Part shown: positions 10,811-21,607 of the stretch, in pieces
Numbering within the stretch: position 1 is the stretch's first letter
How the letters are laid out: every line of letters begins with the position of its first letter
Assembly: GCA_002900995.3 (NCBI GenBank)
Contig: CM035305.1
Coordinates: 4,572,467-4,636,466, forward strand
DNA length: 64,000 nt
Reading direction: 5' to 3'
DNA from: Ganoderma boninense
Lineage: Eukaryota; Basidiomycota; Agaricomycetes; Polyporales; Polyporaceae
Made by a program: the position numbers and the translations under genes
The notes under the pieces: generated by a model
Told to the model about the DNA's origin: nothing
Seen by the model: the letters and a program-made list of their open reading frames with translations, nothing else
Database searches by the model: none

Positions 10811-12476
10811 TCGCTCCTCGTCAGTTGAGTCTGCGCCAGGGTGTCTAGTACATACCATTGCGTATATTCAGGCTTCACTCGTGTTCCAAAGCCATGTATC
10901 GTATAGATCGCGTTTCTTCCTTTGATTCTAATTTTCGTGATGCGCTTCATATTGGTTGCGTCCGTTGTGCGAGATGGAATACAAGGCTATCTGGAAGCTC
11001 CGCTGGCTCAGCTTGTGAGTCGGCGAATTCTAGACTTGCCGAATACGGGCAAGCACTAGCCCTGGCACAGCGACACGATGCCGGTTCACTGGCGCCAAAG
11101 TCCTTGCATCTTATCCACGACGTCGCCGGCACGCCGCTTGACCAACCAACAAACTTCCTTTTCTCAGACCGCTAAACACACACAGCATGTCATGTCCACT
11201 GGGTAGTAGTTGTCCGACAGACTCTTCCGTATCTCAACTCCCTCCGAAACAACCTTACTAGAGCTCGAAGCGCTCCCCTTCAAGTCCGACCCAGACGCCA
11301 CATCTGAATCCCAACTTCTGAGAGGCTCTTCTCTGCGCTCGGGGCGATCGATCACTGTACCGGCACGCTTCGATACTTCGTTTGCGTTACTAAACACGGT
11401 CCAGTGTCTCCTCACTTGAGTAAGTTCGCTTCCCTTGTAACCACATGCTCCATCTTTCAAGACTCCAGGCGATTCGGAGCTGAACTTCAAAGGCCAACAA
11501 GTAATATTATGGACTGGGCATCCTTGCACATGCACCGTGATCACAGAGCATCCCTGTTTGTGTCAAACGGGTTGTCTCGTGGAGGGCCTACTTGGTAATT
11601 TCTTGACATCGACTGGCAGGCTGAGTTCTCCTTGACGTGTACGCTGACAATTACGTAGGTCATGGGAGGCAGAGTTGTCCCTGGTTGCTTTACAAGGTGC
11701 GGTTGCATGGCACGACATGGAACCGCGAACCTCGACCTCCGGCCGTGATCCCCAAGAGCAGACGACTCAGGTACAGCCTGTGTTCGAATGTCTCTATAGA
11801 GCCCAAAATACCGTCTACTCTCAAATCCGGTGGGCATACGTCGCCCGTGGATTTACGTCCGCAAGAAAGAATCAGTTCTAATCTACCAGCTGGAATACTA
11901 ATTGCGACCTGGTTTAACGCATAGCCGCGACCAAGCCGCCGTTAACTACTTCTGACGTTGCCAAGTTGCCGAACAATTCCGCGCAAAAACGTCAGTTGTG
12001 TTGCCTCAAGCAAAATAGGTGCAGCCTTAAATTTTCAGAAACCGAGCAAGGACGCTTCGCTCACAGCCCCATGTCCAATCTTCCAGTCTTCCAGGCGACG
12101 TGAAGCGAATACCCAAGGGGATGATCCACTACGAACGACCCTATTTCCGTCGAAGGGACGATCTCGTGGTTTATGCATGCTCCGTATGTGTTGAAGGCCG
12201 GCTCGCAGACTCCCTTTACCAACTACTTCGCTACTCCAGTCGGATTCAGCTTGGCACATATGCTGACACCGCGCAGGGTCACGAGGAGCGATGGCCAGCC
12301 CAGCTACTTGACAATGACAGGCAGCGTCGTCGGCCTCGCTGCATACTACGACCTCCCTCTCTCCGCACGCCGCTGCTTTCAAACTGCATAAATAGTACTC
12401 AGAGACTGCAGCTGTCCGCCAACCCAACCGTCCCCGGAATTCGCATCCACACGCATACATATCCACCACACCCGCA
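10811..12476 (+). other. Spacer S1 between R1 and inhibitor gene 1
   Basis: No intact gene recognised. Homologous, with scattered indels, to 45163-46929 and in part to 48001-49927 and 42400-43631 (all inverted). Matching landmarks include a GTCGGCGAA(T/C)TCTAGACT stretch near 11030 and a TCCCTGTTTGTGTCAAAC stretch near 11550. Short frames on both strands are broken in at least one copy, so it is either decayed coding DNA or regulatory DNA. A TATA-like CATAAATAG (12387-12395) stands about 80 bp before the inhibitor ATG. Confidence 0.6.
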
Positions 12477-13232
12477 ATGTCCCTCACAAGCGGCCAGTAC
12501 TACATCACCTCCGCAGACGGCGGCTTCCCCATCGGCCGCAGGCTCGCGGAAGACAGGAGCTTGCTGCCCAAGGGCATATTCAAGCTCCCCCTGGGCACCG
12601 AGTCTGTCGTGAGTGGCAACCGTATCCCCGCACGGCGGCCTGACCGTCTCCCGAGCCCCCGAATGCTGACGTCTCCCTTCCCTTCCTCCCCCTCCCCCCT
12701 TCACTTTCCATACGCCCGTCTTCTGCGTTGTGCGGCAGTGGGACGTCGAGAAGCTCGACAACGGCAACTACAAGCTGCGGAACAGGGGCGCGATAGTCGG
12801 CGGCACCGTCGGGCACCTCTTCGCCTTCCTCATGGAGGACGGGGCCGCGACCGTGACGACCGAGTGGACCGTCCGCTCCGACACCGCCAGGACGCAGGAC
12901 GGCGCCGCTGCCTACGTGTGCGTAGCACTCCGGTTGGAGTCGCTACGTCGAGCCCACTGACGTGTTCTGCGTCACCCTCTTCCCCACACACGCGAACAAC
13001 CACGTATTGTAGTATCACCGAGGCGGGTGGCAGCATCAACGGATGGCTCGTACCGATTTTGAGCGAGATCGAGCCCTACCCGCACGTGCGTCCGCCGACC
13101 TCATCTCTTTTCATACCAGGGAACTAACTGACCGGATGGCAGGTCAACGTGGGCGTCCTCATCGTCGGCCCGAGCGAGCCTCCCACTTTCCCTGCCAACG
13201 AGGTCTTCATGTTCAAGAAGGTAGAGGCTTAG
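12477..13232 (+). CDS. Beta-trefoil protease inhibitor-like, copy 1 (cospin/I66-like)
   Basis: Exons 12477-12608, 12739-12917, 13013-13085, 13143-13232. The product of about 157 aa opens MSLTSGQYYITSADGGFPIG, then RRLAEDRSLLPKGIFKLPLG, WDVEKLDNGNYKLRN, EPYPHVNVGVLIVGPSEPP and a VFMFKKVEA end. The layout (xSGxYYI start, EDxSLLPK, WxVEKLxNGNY, closing FxFKKV) resembles the mushroom serine-protease inhibitors of MEROPS family I66 (cospin, cnispin), which are cytosolic beta-trefoil proteins proposed to defend against grazers or control own proteases. There is no signal peptide. The start is clear: the CAATG context is shared with copy 3. Two further copies (44377-45162 and 47294-48000) share all intron positions. 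The family assignment is from memory of the pattern only. Confidence 0.75.
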
Positions 13233-13737
13233 TAGGCCGGCGGGAGCGGTGCGCCGATGTCGCGACGGTCGAGTTGTAGTTGTAGAAGATGCTCTGTGCG
13301 AGTTCGAGTGCAGTGAATTGTCGTAGCTGTGTAGAAAACCCAGATTTGGCTTGATTGTTGGCGGCGCATTGAACGTTGAACGTTGGATTCGCTGCAAGCG
13401 GATTGCAGACTGCCGTGACGCGCGTTGAAGGTCTACCGTCCTCCCGCACTTAGACCGGGGAAGCGGCTATTCACAAACACCGAAGGGTGGAAGACGAAGA
13501 CCGGTACCTTTCGTACCAACATCCAGCTGATGACCTCCCATTCTATCGTGGTTGCAAGCAGCACCTCACACATGTTCCAGTGTCGTTCGAGACGCAACCC
13601 AGCCTATACCGCAAGGTCGATGCAATGATCAAACAGAGAAACGCGTGTATCCATGAGCCGAAGACTAGTAGTACAAAGCCAAGACCATACGAGAATTGAA
13701 TAGCCACATCAGCGCTCCGTCACCCAGCACCCCCAGC
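13233..13737. other. Convergent 3' region
   Basis: Lies between the ends of inhibitor copy 1 (plus) and eIF5 (minus). It contains TTGAACGTTGAACGTTGGA near 13373. No gene seen. Confidence 0.5.
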
Positions 13738-15139
13738 CTACTCATCGTCGTCGTCCTCATCGCTATCATCGGCCTCATCGAGCCACTGCACGCTCGTCGT
13801 CAGCACACGGCACATTCCAAGCTAAGTTCTACGCAGACTCACCTTCAGGAACGGCTCGCTCGCCTTGCGCACCTTCTTGCTGGTGTCGCGGTCCACGTAC
13901 TTCTTGCTCACGTGCGTGCCCCACTGCTTCACGACCTCCTCTTCCAGGACGTCGACCTGGTAGAACGCCATGAGGATCTTGGGCACCGCGGGGATGAGGT
14001 CGGGGTGCTCGACGCCGACAAGGCGCTCGATGCCGCCCAGGAGCGACTTCTGGTGCTTCTCCGACGTCACCATCTAGGAACCCATGTTCGCGTCAGGGCC
14101 CGACGACAGCAACATCATCGAGACTAAACTCACCTTAGCGAACAGGGGGGCATACTTGGCGATCTCCGAAACGACGTCCTCGGTGAACAGCGTCTGAGCA
14201 ACGACTGTCATCGTGTTGTGCTTCTTCGCGATCCCGAGATCCTCCGCCTTCTTGTACACCTCGACAGGCCCGAGCTCATCGCGGTTCTCCTTGATCCAGA
14301 TCCCCAGCTGCGCAAAGGGGCTGTCTGCGTCCTCGTCGCTGTCGTCGTCTCCGCCGGCGAGCGCCACGCTGGCCATCGTCGCTTCAACAGCCTTCATGCG
14401 CGCCTTCACCGCCTCGGGAGACGTGTCCGCAGACCAGTCCTCCTTCGCGATCGCAGTCTCGTCGTTGAGCTCCGCCGCCTCAGCTTTGATGCGCTTTGTG
14501 AGCTCGTCATCGCTGTCGCCACCCTCGTCGTCCTCGAAGTCGCCGTTCTCGGGCGCGGCGGCATGGGTCCCGTTTCCGTTGGGCGTCGGGCTGTCGCCGT
14601 TGCCCTTCTTCGACTTGCTCTTCTTGGGGTTCTTGGGCGGGTTCTTGATGATGAACGTCGTGAGCTTGTGGCGCATGTCGACGCCCGTGCGCTCGCCGCA
14701 CGCCTTGCAGTCGCGGATGATCTCCTCGGTCTTGGTGATGATCAGGTCCGTCTCCGGGTTCTTGCACGCCTTGCAGAGCACAAACTTGTCGATGAAGCCG
14801 TCGAGCAGTTCGCGCAGCTTCGTCGCGTCGTGCGCGCCGTTGACGATGTAGCGGTCGTTCTTCTCGTCGAAGACGTCTGCGCGCCGAGCTCGCACCCAAA
14901 GAACTTGGTCGGGTACGTGGGCGGCCGGCTGAGCGCGCGCGCCACGTCGGACATGTTCGGAAGCACGGTTTTGATGCCATTGCCCTTGCCCTCGATCTTG
15001 GTAGTCAAGAGAGGCATGCTATATGCGTCCAAATATTTAGGGGAGGCTGATTGCGGGATGGATGGATATACACTCACCGGTAGCGGTAGAACTTGTCGTC
15101 GACATCACGACGAATGTTAACAACGCCAGCAGAAGCCAT
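13738..15139 (-). CDS. TIF5: Translation initiation factor eIF5 (one apparent frameshift)
   Basis: eIF5 is the GTPase-activating protein for eIF2 in the 43S/48S complex. Exons: 15078-15139, 14134-15018, 13843-14073, 13738-13785. The N-terminus [20 protein letters not shown] carries the conserved NIRRD arginine. Next come [14 protein letters not shown], then [16 protein letters not shown] and a four-Cys zinc ribbon (CKAC...CKAC). A lysine-rich and acidic linker follows, then the C-terminal W2/HEAT domain ([24 protein letters not shown]) and the acidic-aromatic tail [15 protein letters not shown]. Between GAQT and FDEKND the frame shifts at about 14872-14878, where one base is missing; no intron explains it. 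A broken eIF5 would be lethal, so an assembly error is likely. Confidence 0.92.
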
Positions 15140-15617
15140 GTTGGGCAAGTCCTAACGCTATATGACCCCAAAACGGGTCAGAGAGATCCATGCGGAACGA
15201 AGGGGAAAGGACAAACAGTACTGAGTAGATTGGGATGGAGCTGTCTTTTGTGTGTCGGTTGAGTGATTGGAGGTCGAAGCATGAATCCTCTGCTGGCACA
15301 GAAGATGTCGTTTGCGGTGGAAAAAGAGGACGAAATTGTGGACGACAGGACGGCGGACGACTGGAGACTGAGGACGAGGTGAGGATGTGGAACGGATGCA
15401 GGCCTGTCTCCCCGCGCCGAGCCCATTTTACTCCCTCGGAATACCCCGGATCCTGACGTAAGCACTCGCTGAGTAAACGTGCGTAACTCACCGGCATCGG
15501 CACCACTGCCAGGCTCCGTCCTCAAGGATACGCCGTGGAGGCTGGGAAACCCATCTCCAAGGCCTCGAAAGAGCCCGTCGTATGGTAGGTAAACGTAGCG
15601 TATGACGAGCGAGGATG
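15140..15617. other. eIF5 upstream / Dnmt2 downstream region
   Basis: The eIF5 promoter side lies next to its ATG at 15139; the Dnmt2 stop is at 15618. Both genes are on the minus strand. No further gene seen. Confidence 0.5.
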
Positions 15618-17548
15618 TCATTCGAAGAGATAATTTATTAGCTCAGTGACGACCCGTACATTGACGCTATTCCCAATCAGTCTGTACTTCGTCTTCGTGG
15701 ACACATCCTCTGGCCACACAAATGCACGATCTCCCTGACCGCCACCGTCCAGTGAGAGGAAGCCGAACAGACGCAGCAGCTCTGTGGGAGAGAAATAGCG
15801 GAGTCGCAAAGGGTCCAGCAACCGGACTGCACCTCTTCGCTTGCACGCTGAGCCTCGAGGAATACGTCAAAGGTTTGTGTCGTCTACAGGGCGCTGTCGG
15901 CATCCAGACCTCGAACATGAATGCATGAACGCCGAGAGATGACTCACATCAAGCTCCTCATTCATTTGCAACACAGATCCGGCCCGTTCCGCGAGCTTAG
16001 TGTATCCTGTTTGGCCTGCATTTAGAACGGCATTCAAAACGAAGCAGGCCGGAAGCGAGCAGGGAGCAGACCCTCGACTGAGGGGCCCTGTTGAGATAGA
16101 CAGAACAGCTGAGGAAGATCAGAACCCTCGGAGCCAGTGCTATGCTCTGTCGTTCAACTCAGAGATTGAAAGATGTGTATCAATGACGACAATGCCATGC
16201 ATGCCCTCTTCGAAGAAGATTGGAGCGAGTTATGCAATAAAGCTCTCATCCGTGATAATATACATCGTCGACGTCCAGAGAGGATGCTTTGAGACATGCT
16301 AGGAGTACACCAGGAGATAGTAAATGTACTAGAAGCACCCATGTTAAGTGGAAATGATGGGTTGCCTACGGTCGACAAGCATCATAGGAGTAAATCCTAT
16401 ACGCGATTCGGCCGTTGGATGGGTTTCAGGCCATTCGTCTCTGAGTCTCTTGGTACGGAAATGCACACTTACCGGAATACCTAAAGTGTACATAACTTGA
16501 TTGACTCACCTCGAGTGAAGCAGCACGTTCGTTTAGCCGACGGAAGGACGATGTCAAACAAACGTCCCCACTTCTCCAGAACTTTGTCCGGGATGGTATG
16601 AGGGGGCGGTTCCGCACCGGTGTCTTCGTCTAAGTACTCTCGAAGCTCCGCCGAGACGGCTCCGACAGCCTCTTCCTCAGACTGCGTTCTGGGGTCGGCC
16701 CAGTCGGTCCCGCGCCCCGAAATATGTCGCCATATCCGATCCTCCTGCCCGCCTACGCTCGCAAACGTCAAAGGGCTCGCCTTCGCCAGCAGGTAATAGC
16801 GCAGGCGCGAGTTCGGGACCCCGAGCTGGAGCGGCGTGATGAGGAGCTCGACGACGGCGTAGCCGAGCGCGCGAAGAGTGGCTAAAAGCCGCAGCCGAGT
16901 GCTGGACGTCTGGCGAGCCGCGCCCGAAGCAAAGTCAATCAGCACGCTAGAACCCTGCGCAGCCCTAAATAGCCCGACGGGGCGCCGCCGAACACGGAAG
17001 GCGTACCTCGAATCCGGCGACGTTCTCGACGAGCATATAGCGCGGGTGTCGGCCGAGCTCCACAAGCTCCGGGAGCACGTCCTCCATGAGGCGGATGAAC
17101 GACTTCGCGCGCGGGTCTTCCGCGCCCTTCGCCAGCGGATTGAGCACGGTGTAGGGCTGGCACGACGGCGACAAAAGCCACAACGGAGCTTCGAGCTTCG
17201 CGAGGTCGGCTGCAGTGAGTGACGCAATGTCGACCTATAGAGTAGAGAAAACGGGGTGGGTCATGGTGATTCGCGACGGGCGGAAGGGGCCGAGAAAGAA
17301 AGAGCAGCGACCTTTCGCACCATACCGGGGCCGTGGTTCGCCGAGTACACGCGGCACGCGGCCTGGTCCCAGTCAAAGGCTCGCACGACCGTTCCCTCGA
17401 CATTGCTTCGGGTAAGGGCGCAGTGCAGCCCGCCTGCGAAAACGGTAAGACGACGTCAGAATCCTGTTCCCCGACGACCGTCGGGGCCTCAGGTGGTTAC
17501 AGATCTCGCACCTATTCCCGAGTAGAACTCGAGGGCTCTGACAGCCAT
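15618..17548 (-). CDS. DNMT2: Dnmt2-type tRNA cytosine-5 methyltransferase (one apparent frameshift)
   Basis: Dnmt2 enzymes methylate C38 of tRNA-Asp with S-adenosylmethionine. Exons: 17512-17548, 17312-17433, 17007-17234, 16510-16909, 15948-16006, 15618-15883. Motifs in order: motif I LEFYSGIGG; motif IV SPSCQPYTVLNPLAKG with the catalytic Cys; motif VI ENVAGFE; motif VIII QLGVPNSRLRYYLLAK; the Dnmt2 signature RTCCFTRG joined across an intron to YTKLAERAGSVLQMNEELD; motif X GNSVNVRVVTEL. Motif IV has SCQ rather than PCQ. The frame breaks at about 15820-15850, between FDVFLEAQRA and RLLDPLRLRYFSP; one base appears to be missing. The exon 2 donor (GTCGCT) is unusual. The intron at 16007-16509 (503 nt) is far longer than the others. 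The ATG at 17548 gives the usual short N-terminus; the frame stays open upstream to about 17790, so an extra 5' exon is possible. Confidence 0.88.
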
Positions 17549-18096
17549 TGGAAGATTGGAAGCGCAAGCCCTAACTTTAGTCGTCCCCCGAGTCGTCTCC
17601 ACGCGATTTTCGGACAGGTAGAACTCTCCAGGGCAGTCAACGCGCCGTATTTGAATAGAATCGTCAGGGTCGGGAGCGGGGAAGCAATGTTGTATGTCGC
17701 CAGTACCGAGCAGGAGAAAATTGGGTGATGTATGCGATGAGCCGATATCGTCAGGACCAAGAGGCGTGGCCAGGTGTGCCCGAGGTTCAAGTCACCGTGG
17801 GCGCCTCCGCACGGGTCGGGGCGCTTACATCAGCACCCTGTTTCGAACGCTTGGTCGTCTTGTCCTGAGCCAGGTCCGCTTTCTCTCAGCGATACCACCA
17901 CCTCACCCCTCCCTCATCCTCCCCTTTTCTCGTCTCTCTTCCAACTTCTGCTCTGCTAGCTCGTTGCTGTCTGCCCCTCCGCTCCCTGGGACGCTCTGAA
18001 ACGACCATCTAGTCTCTTCTTGCCGTTCCGCATCTTTGTGTAATCTTTGTGGCATTCCGTTGCCGCCGAATCGCTGCCGCACTTGCTCTGTCTTGT
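17549..18096. promoter_or_regulatory. Divergent promoter region, Dnmt2 / PHD gene
   Basis: About 550 bp between start codons. A pyrimidine-rich stretch lies at 17900-17990 on the plus strand, as is usual before fungal transcription starts. No clear TATA. Confidence 0.5.
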
Positions 18097-21000
18097 ATGA
18101 CGAGATACGACTCTCTTAACGTCCTGATGCGCTCCGAGCCTTTCGGGATCCACAATGGTGCGGATGATGAGGACCACAAACAGGCATTCGATGAGAGACC
18201 CGGCAGCAGGTGCGCTATATCTGTGCTGCGGTTAATGTGTCCAATCTCACACCCTGCAGTTCGGTGCCCGGCCATGCGGCTCTATTGCCTGCCTTTGGGC
18301 AGAAGAAAAGATCTCACTTGCCTACACCACAGAGGTCAGTCGTTTGATTCTTGATCTCTTGCGGAGGGACTTTGTCGTACGAGATCCATGTGGGCTACAT
18401 TCTTCCGGATGCGATCCCGTGCTGTAGTTGAGAGAAGGAGGGGAGGGGAGTTCGTCGTGGTAGTTCTTCCTCTTGCCATCCCTCTGGCTTGGTGCCCGCC
18501 CAATTGCCCCCAACACGTCGGTGTCCGTCGGACTGCCGCCCATTGGCGGAAACATGGGCGGGACAGCGAGCAGCGAAGTATAGGGCTAGGGTCTGTATGG
18601 GCACCGAGAGTGTAGAAGTGAGCTTCAACTGCTGCTGCTTGGCATTCCTTGTGGCAAAGGGATCTCAGATCTTCCTCGCTCTATCGCCTGGGTTCAGAAA
18701 TATGAGTTACGAGCTTGTCATAGAGGAGCTTGAGCAGAAGGATTGAGGTACTGGAGCTGTCCATAGTGTCGGCGTTTTGGCTTTAAACTACCTGCTTCTT
18801 CCACTGGTAAACTGACATCCTAACTATGAAGCAGTCCGATTGATGTGGCTTCCTACGCCTCTGGACATGACGATGCCTATGCCTCGCCCGTCCGACATCC
18901 ATATGAACGCAAACTTCTCCCCAAATCACCTGCAATCCCCATCGAACCCGACGTCCCAAATGATCGGGATGGTGGGCGAAATGTGGCCATTGAGAGGTGC
19001 GCAATTACTGTACTGCTGGTATTTTGTCTTCGTATCGACCCTCCCGCAGGGAAGATGCAACTACAGCGTCTTCAGCTTCTTTCATGACACCCGAGTCAAG
19101 CCCCGTACTCCCGCGTAAGATGATCGACCCCGTAACACCTGTTGCTGGATCGTCATCCGCGTCACTGAAAATGCACCACTACGATCACGCCGTGTCACCG
19201 CTTGCCCCTTCTCCAGTCATTACCACTCCCGTATCCTCGCATAGTCGGGCCATTACCCCAACATCTCGCCTGTCGTCCCCATTCCAAAACCGACGCTCTA
19301 CCGGCGGGCGACACTCAGCAAAATCTCCGTCGACTTCCCCGATGCCCCCACTCGCAGCCAACTCTCCTGTAACCGACGTCTTCTCTGTTCCACCGGCGCC
19401 ATTGTCGCCGCCCCCGCTTGCAACACCTGTCCCACAACGTGCAATGGGGGGCGAGATCCATCGCATCCACCTGCAGCTCGCGGCCGATCGCGCGGAGCGA
19501 CTGGCCGAGACCGAGGCTCGTCGCCCCGCGTACCTCGTGCGCGAGAAGCGGCCGCGCTCCGAAGCCGACATCCCGACCCTGGACGAACTCGACGCTGCCA
19601 ACGCGACGCTCGGGGTGACCGACAGCCCAGTCAAGGGCCGTCGGCTGCAGCTGTTCCAGGCGACGAGCGAGGAGACGTTCGAGCAGAGCCTGCTCGCGGG
19701 GGGTTACCCGGGTTACGGGCAGTCCCCGGCGTACAAGAATGGGGAGCCGCAGACCCCCAAGGGTCGCAGCTCCTTGTCAAATCGTGCGCTCCATTGGCTC
19801 CAGCACGCGACGCCAGGCCTGCCCGGACCGTCAACCGCTCCCCTCGCCGCTGCCACGGAGTCTCAGCCAATAGAGGAACCAGAATGGCTGCCTAGCGAGC
19901 AAGAGGTCAGGAAGCGGCGGCGCCTGGACGCGTTCAGGGAGGAGAGGAGGGAGCCGGGCACGAAGCTCTACCCTGCTGTGGTCGAAGGCCGCGGGCGTCT
20001 ACTGCTCAACGTACCTCCCGAAGGCACCTCTATCCCGCCGGATGCACCTGTCAAACGGAAGGTGAACAAGCGAAAGCGGCGACGGGGTGGCCGGCGCGGT
20101 GCTCCCATTCACGACTTGCAGGAGGACGAGCCTGTGCAGCCGAACTGGCCCGACGCGGTGTTCCCGTGGAGCCTGCGGGTGCAAGAGCGCAACCATGCGG
20201 AGACGAGGGAGAAGGAGGAGCGGCTGAAGTGGATCGAGCGGTTCCTGGAGCGGGAGAGCGACAGCGACTCGGGCGAGGTGGAGGACGACCAGGAGCTGAG
20301 GCCGCCGCTGCGGTCGCACGAAAACGACCAGGTGGCGCACGCGCGCGGGCGCGGCAAGATGGTTCCCGTGCGCTCGAACCCGGACTTGGCCACTCGCACA
20401 ACGGGGGAGGAAGACGTCCTCGTGCCGAGCGACCCCGCCGACGCCCGCGCGGCCCTCCTCTCGAAGCGCTCTGTGCGCATCCTCGCCACGCGGCGCAAGG
20501 AGCACCGCAGCGGCGCAGGCGAGGGCGAGCTCGAGGACGTGGAGTGCATCGGCTGCGAGCGCGGCGACGACGGCACGGAGCTCGTGCTGTGCGACCTCTG
20601 CAACGTCTGGTACCACCTCGCGTGCATCGGCATCCGGCACGTCGCGGAGCTCGGGCGCGAGGAGGACCTGTGGTACTGCGACCGGTGCCTCGAGCGCGAG
20701 CCCGCGCCGCCGCTCGAGCCGACGCTCGTGCCCACGGACGACCGCCCGCCCGCGCGGCGCGACTCGCTCTTCCTGCAGCACGCGCACGCGCACGCGCTGC
20801 TCGAGTCGCCGACGCCGTGGGACGCCGAGCGCGCCCCGCCCAGCACGCCCGTCCGGGGCAGCGGGGGGCGCGACGGGGAGAGCATGACGCGGACGTTCTC
20901 GACGCGCTCGAGCAGGGGCGCGCCGTCGACGCCCGAGTCGTCCGCGAAGACGGTGCGCGTGTACAGCCTCACGCCGAACCCGTTCGAGACGTTCGACCCC

Positions 21001-21607
21001 GAGACGCCGTTCGACCCCACCACGACGCCGTCGCGCGGCGTCAAGTTCAGCGGGGGCCCGCCGCCCACGCTCGGGCTCTCCACACCGAAGGGCGGCGTCA
21101 GCCTGTGGGCGGGCAGGGGCGGGGCGACGCCCACGCCGATGATGTCGGTGTCGAAGTTCGCTGGGGGCCTGGGTGTGGGTGTGGGTATGAGTGTAGGAGG
21201 GGGAATGGGTGTGGGTGTAGGGGGGAGAGCGCGGGGCCGAGGAGGCTGAACTGGAACGACGGGCTGCTGCACGCGCATGGCACGCCGGTCGCGGCGGGGA
21301 CGGGGAGTTATGCGCGGAGCACATACTCGACGGCGTACTTGGAGGACACGCCGATCACGCGTGCGCCAAGGACGACGGTGCTGGGTGGAGGCGTGGCGGG
21401 GAGGCGGTTGTGGGGCTCGCCTGGGTCAGCGAGGCGGCCTGTCACGCCTGACGGGCACGGGCGGGAGAGGGACGAGATGGGGACGTGGCGATGGAGACGG
21501 AGACTGAAGGTGCGTTTTACCCGTCGTCGTCGTATGCTTGCGTGTCGGGCGGCGGGGCTGACGGTCTGTTCGTTGGTCTGTTTTAGCATGACATACAGCG
21601 CCGCTAG
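18097..21607 (+). CDS. PHD-finger protein (one apparent frameshift near the C-terminus)
   Basis: Likely a nuclear histone-tail reader. Exons: 18097-18209, 18260-18334, 18835-18996, then from 19050 (open to about 21225 in one frame and from there in another), and a short last exon at about 21587-21607. The PHD finger is coded near 20540-20690: CIGCERGDDGTELVLCDLCN, WYHLACIG, WYCDRCLE, i.e. the Cys4-His-Cys3 pattern. The rest is Ser/Pro-rich and low in order, with basic stretches (KRKVNKRKRRRGG). The region after the PHD is strongly GC-rich. Near 21220-21227, in a GGTGTGGG simple repeat, the frame changes: the next frame reads RRLNWNDGLLHAHGTPV and then YSTAYLEDTPITRAP, which looks like real protein. 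One missing G would explain it; otherwise the protein ends at 21249. The 500-nt intron at 18335-18834 may hide another exon. Confidence 0.75.

Noticed and set aside
11164..11544. 126-codon minus-strand frame in spacer S1
   Set aside because: The aligned part of S2 has stops in that frame, so it is not a conserved gene.
17775..17810. GAGGTTCAAGTCACC as a tRNA B-box
   Set aside because: No matching T-stem, and no acceptor stem or A-box at the proper distance.
20109..21278. 389- and 441-codon minus-strand ORFs opposite the PHD gene
   Set aside because: Antisense shadows of the GC-rich PHD exon; no motifs.
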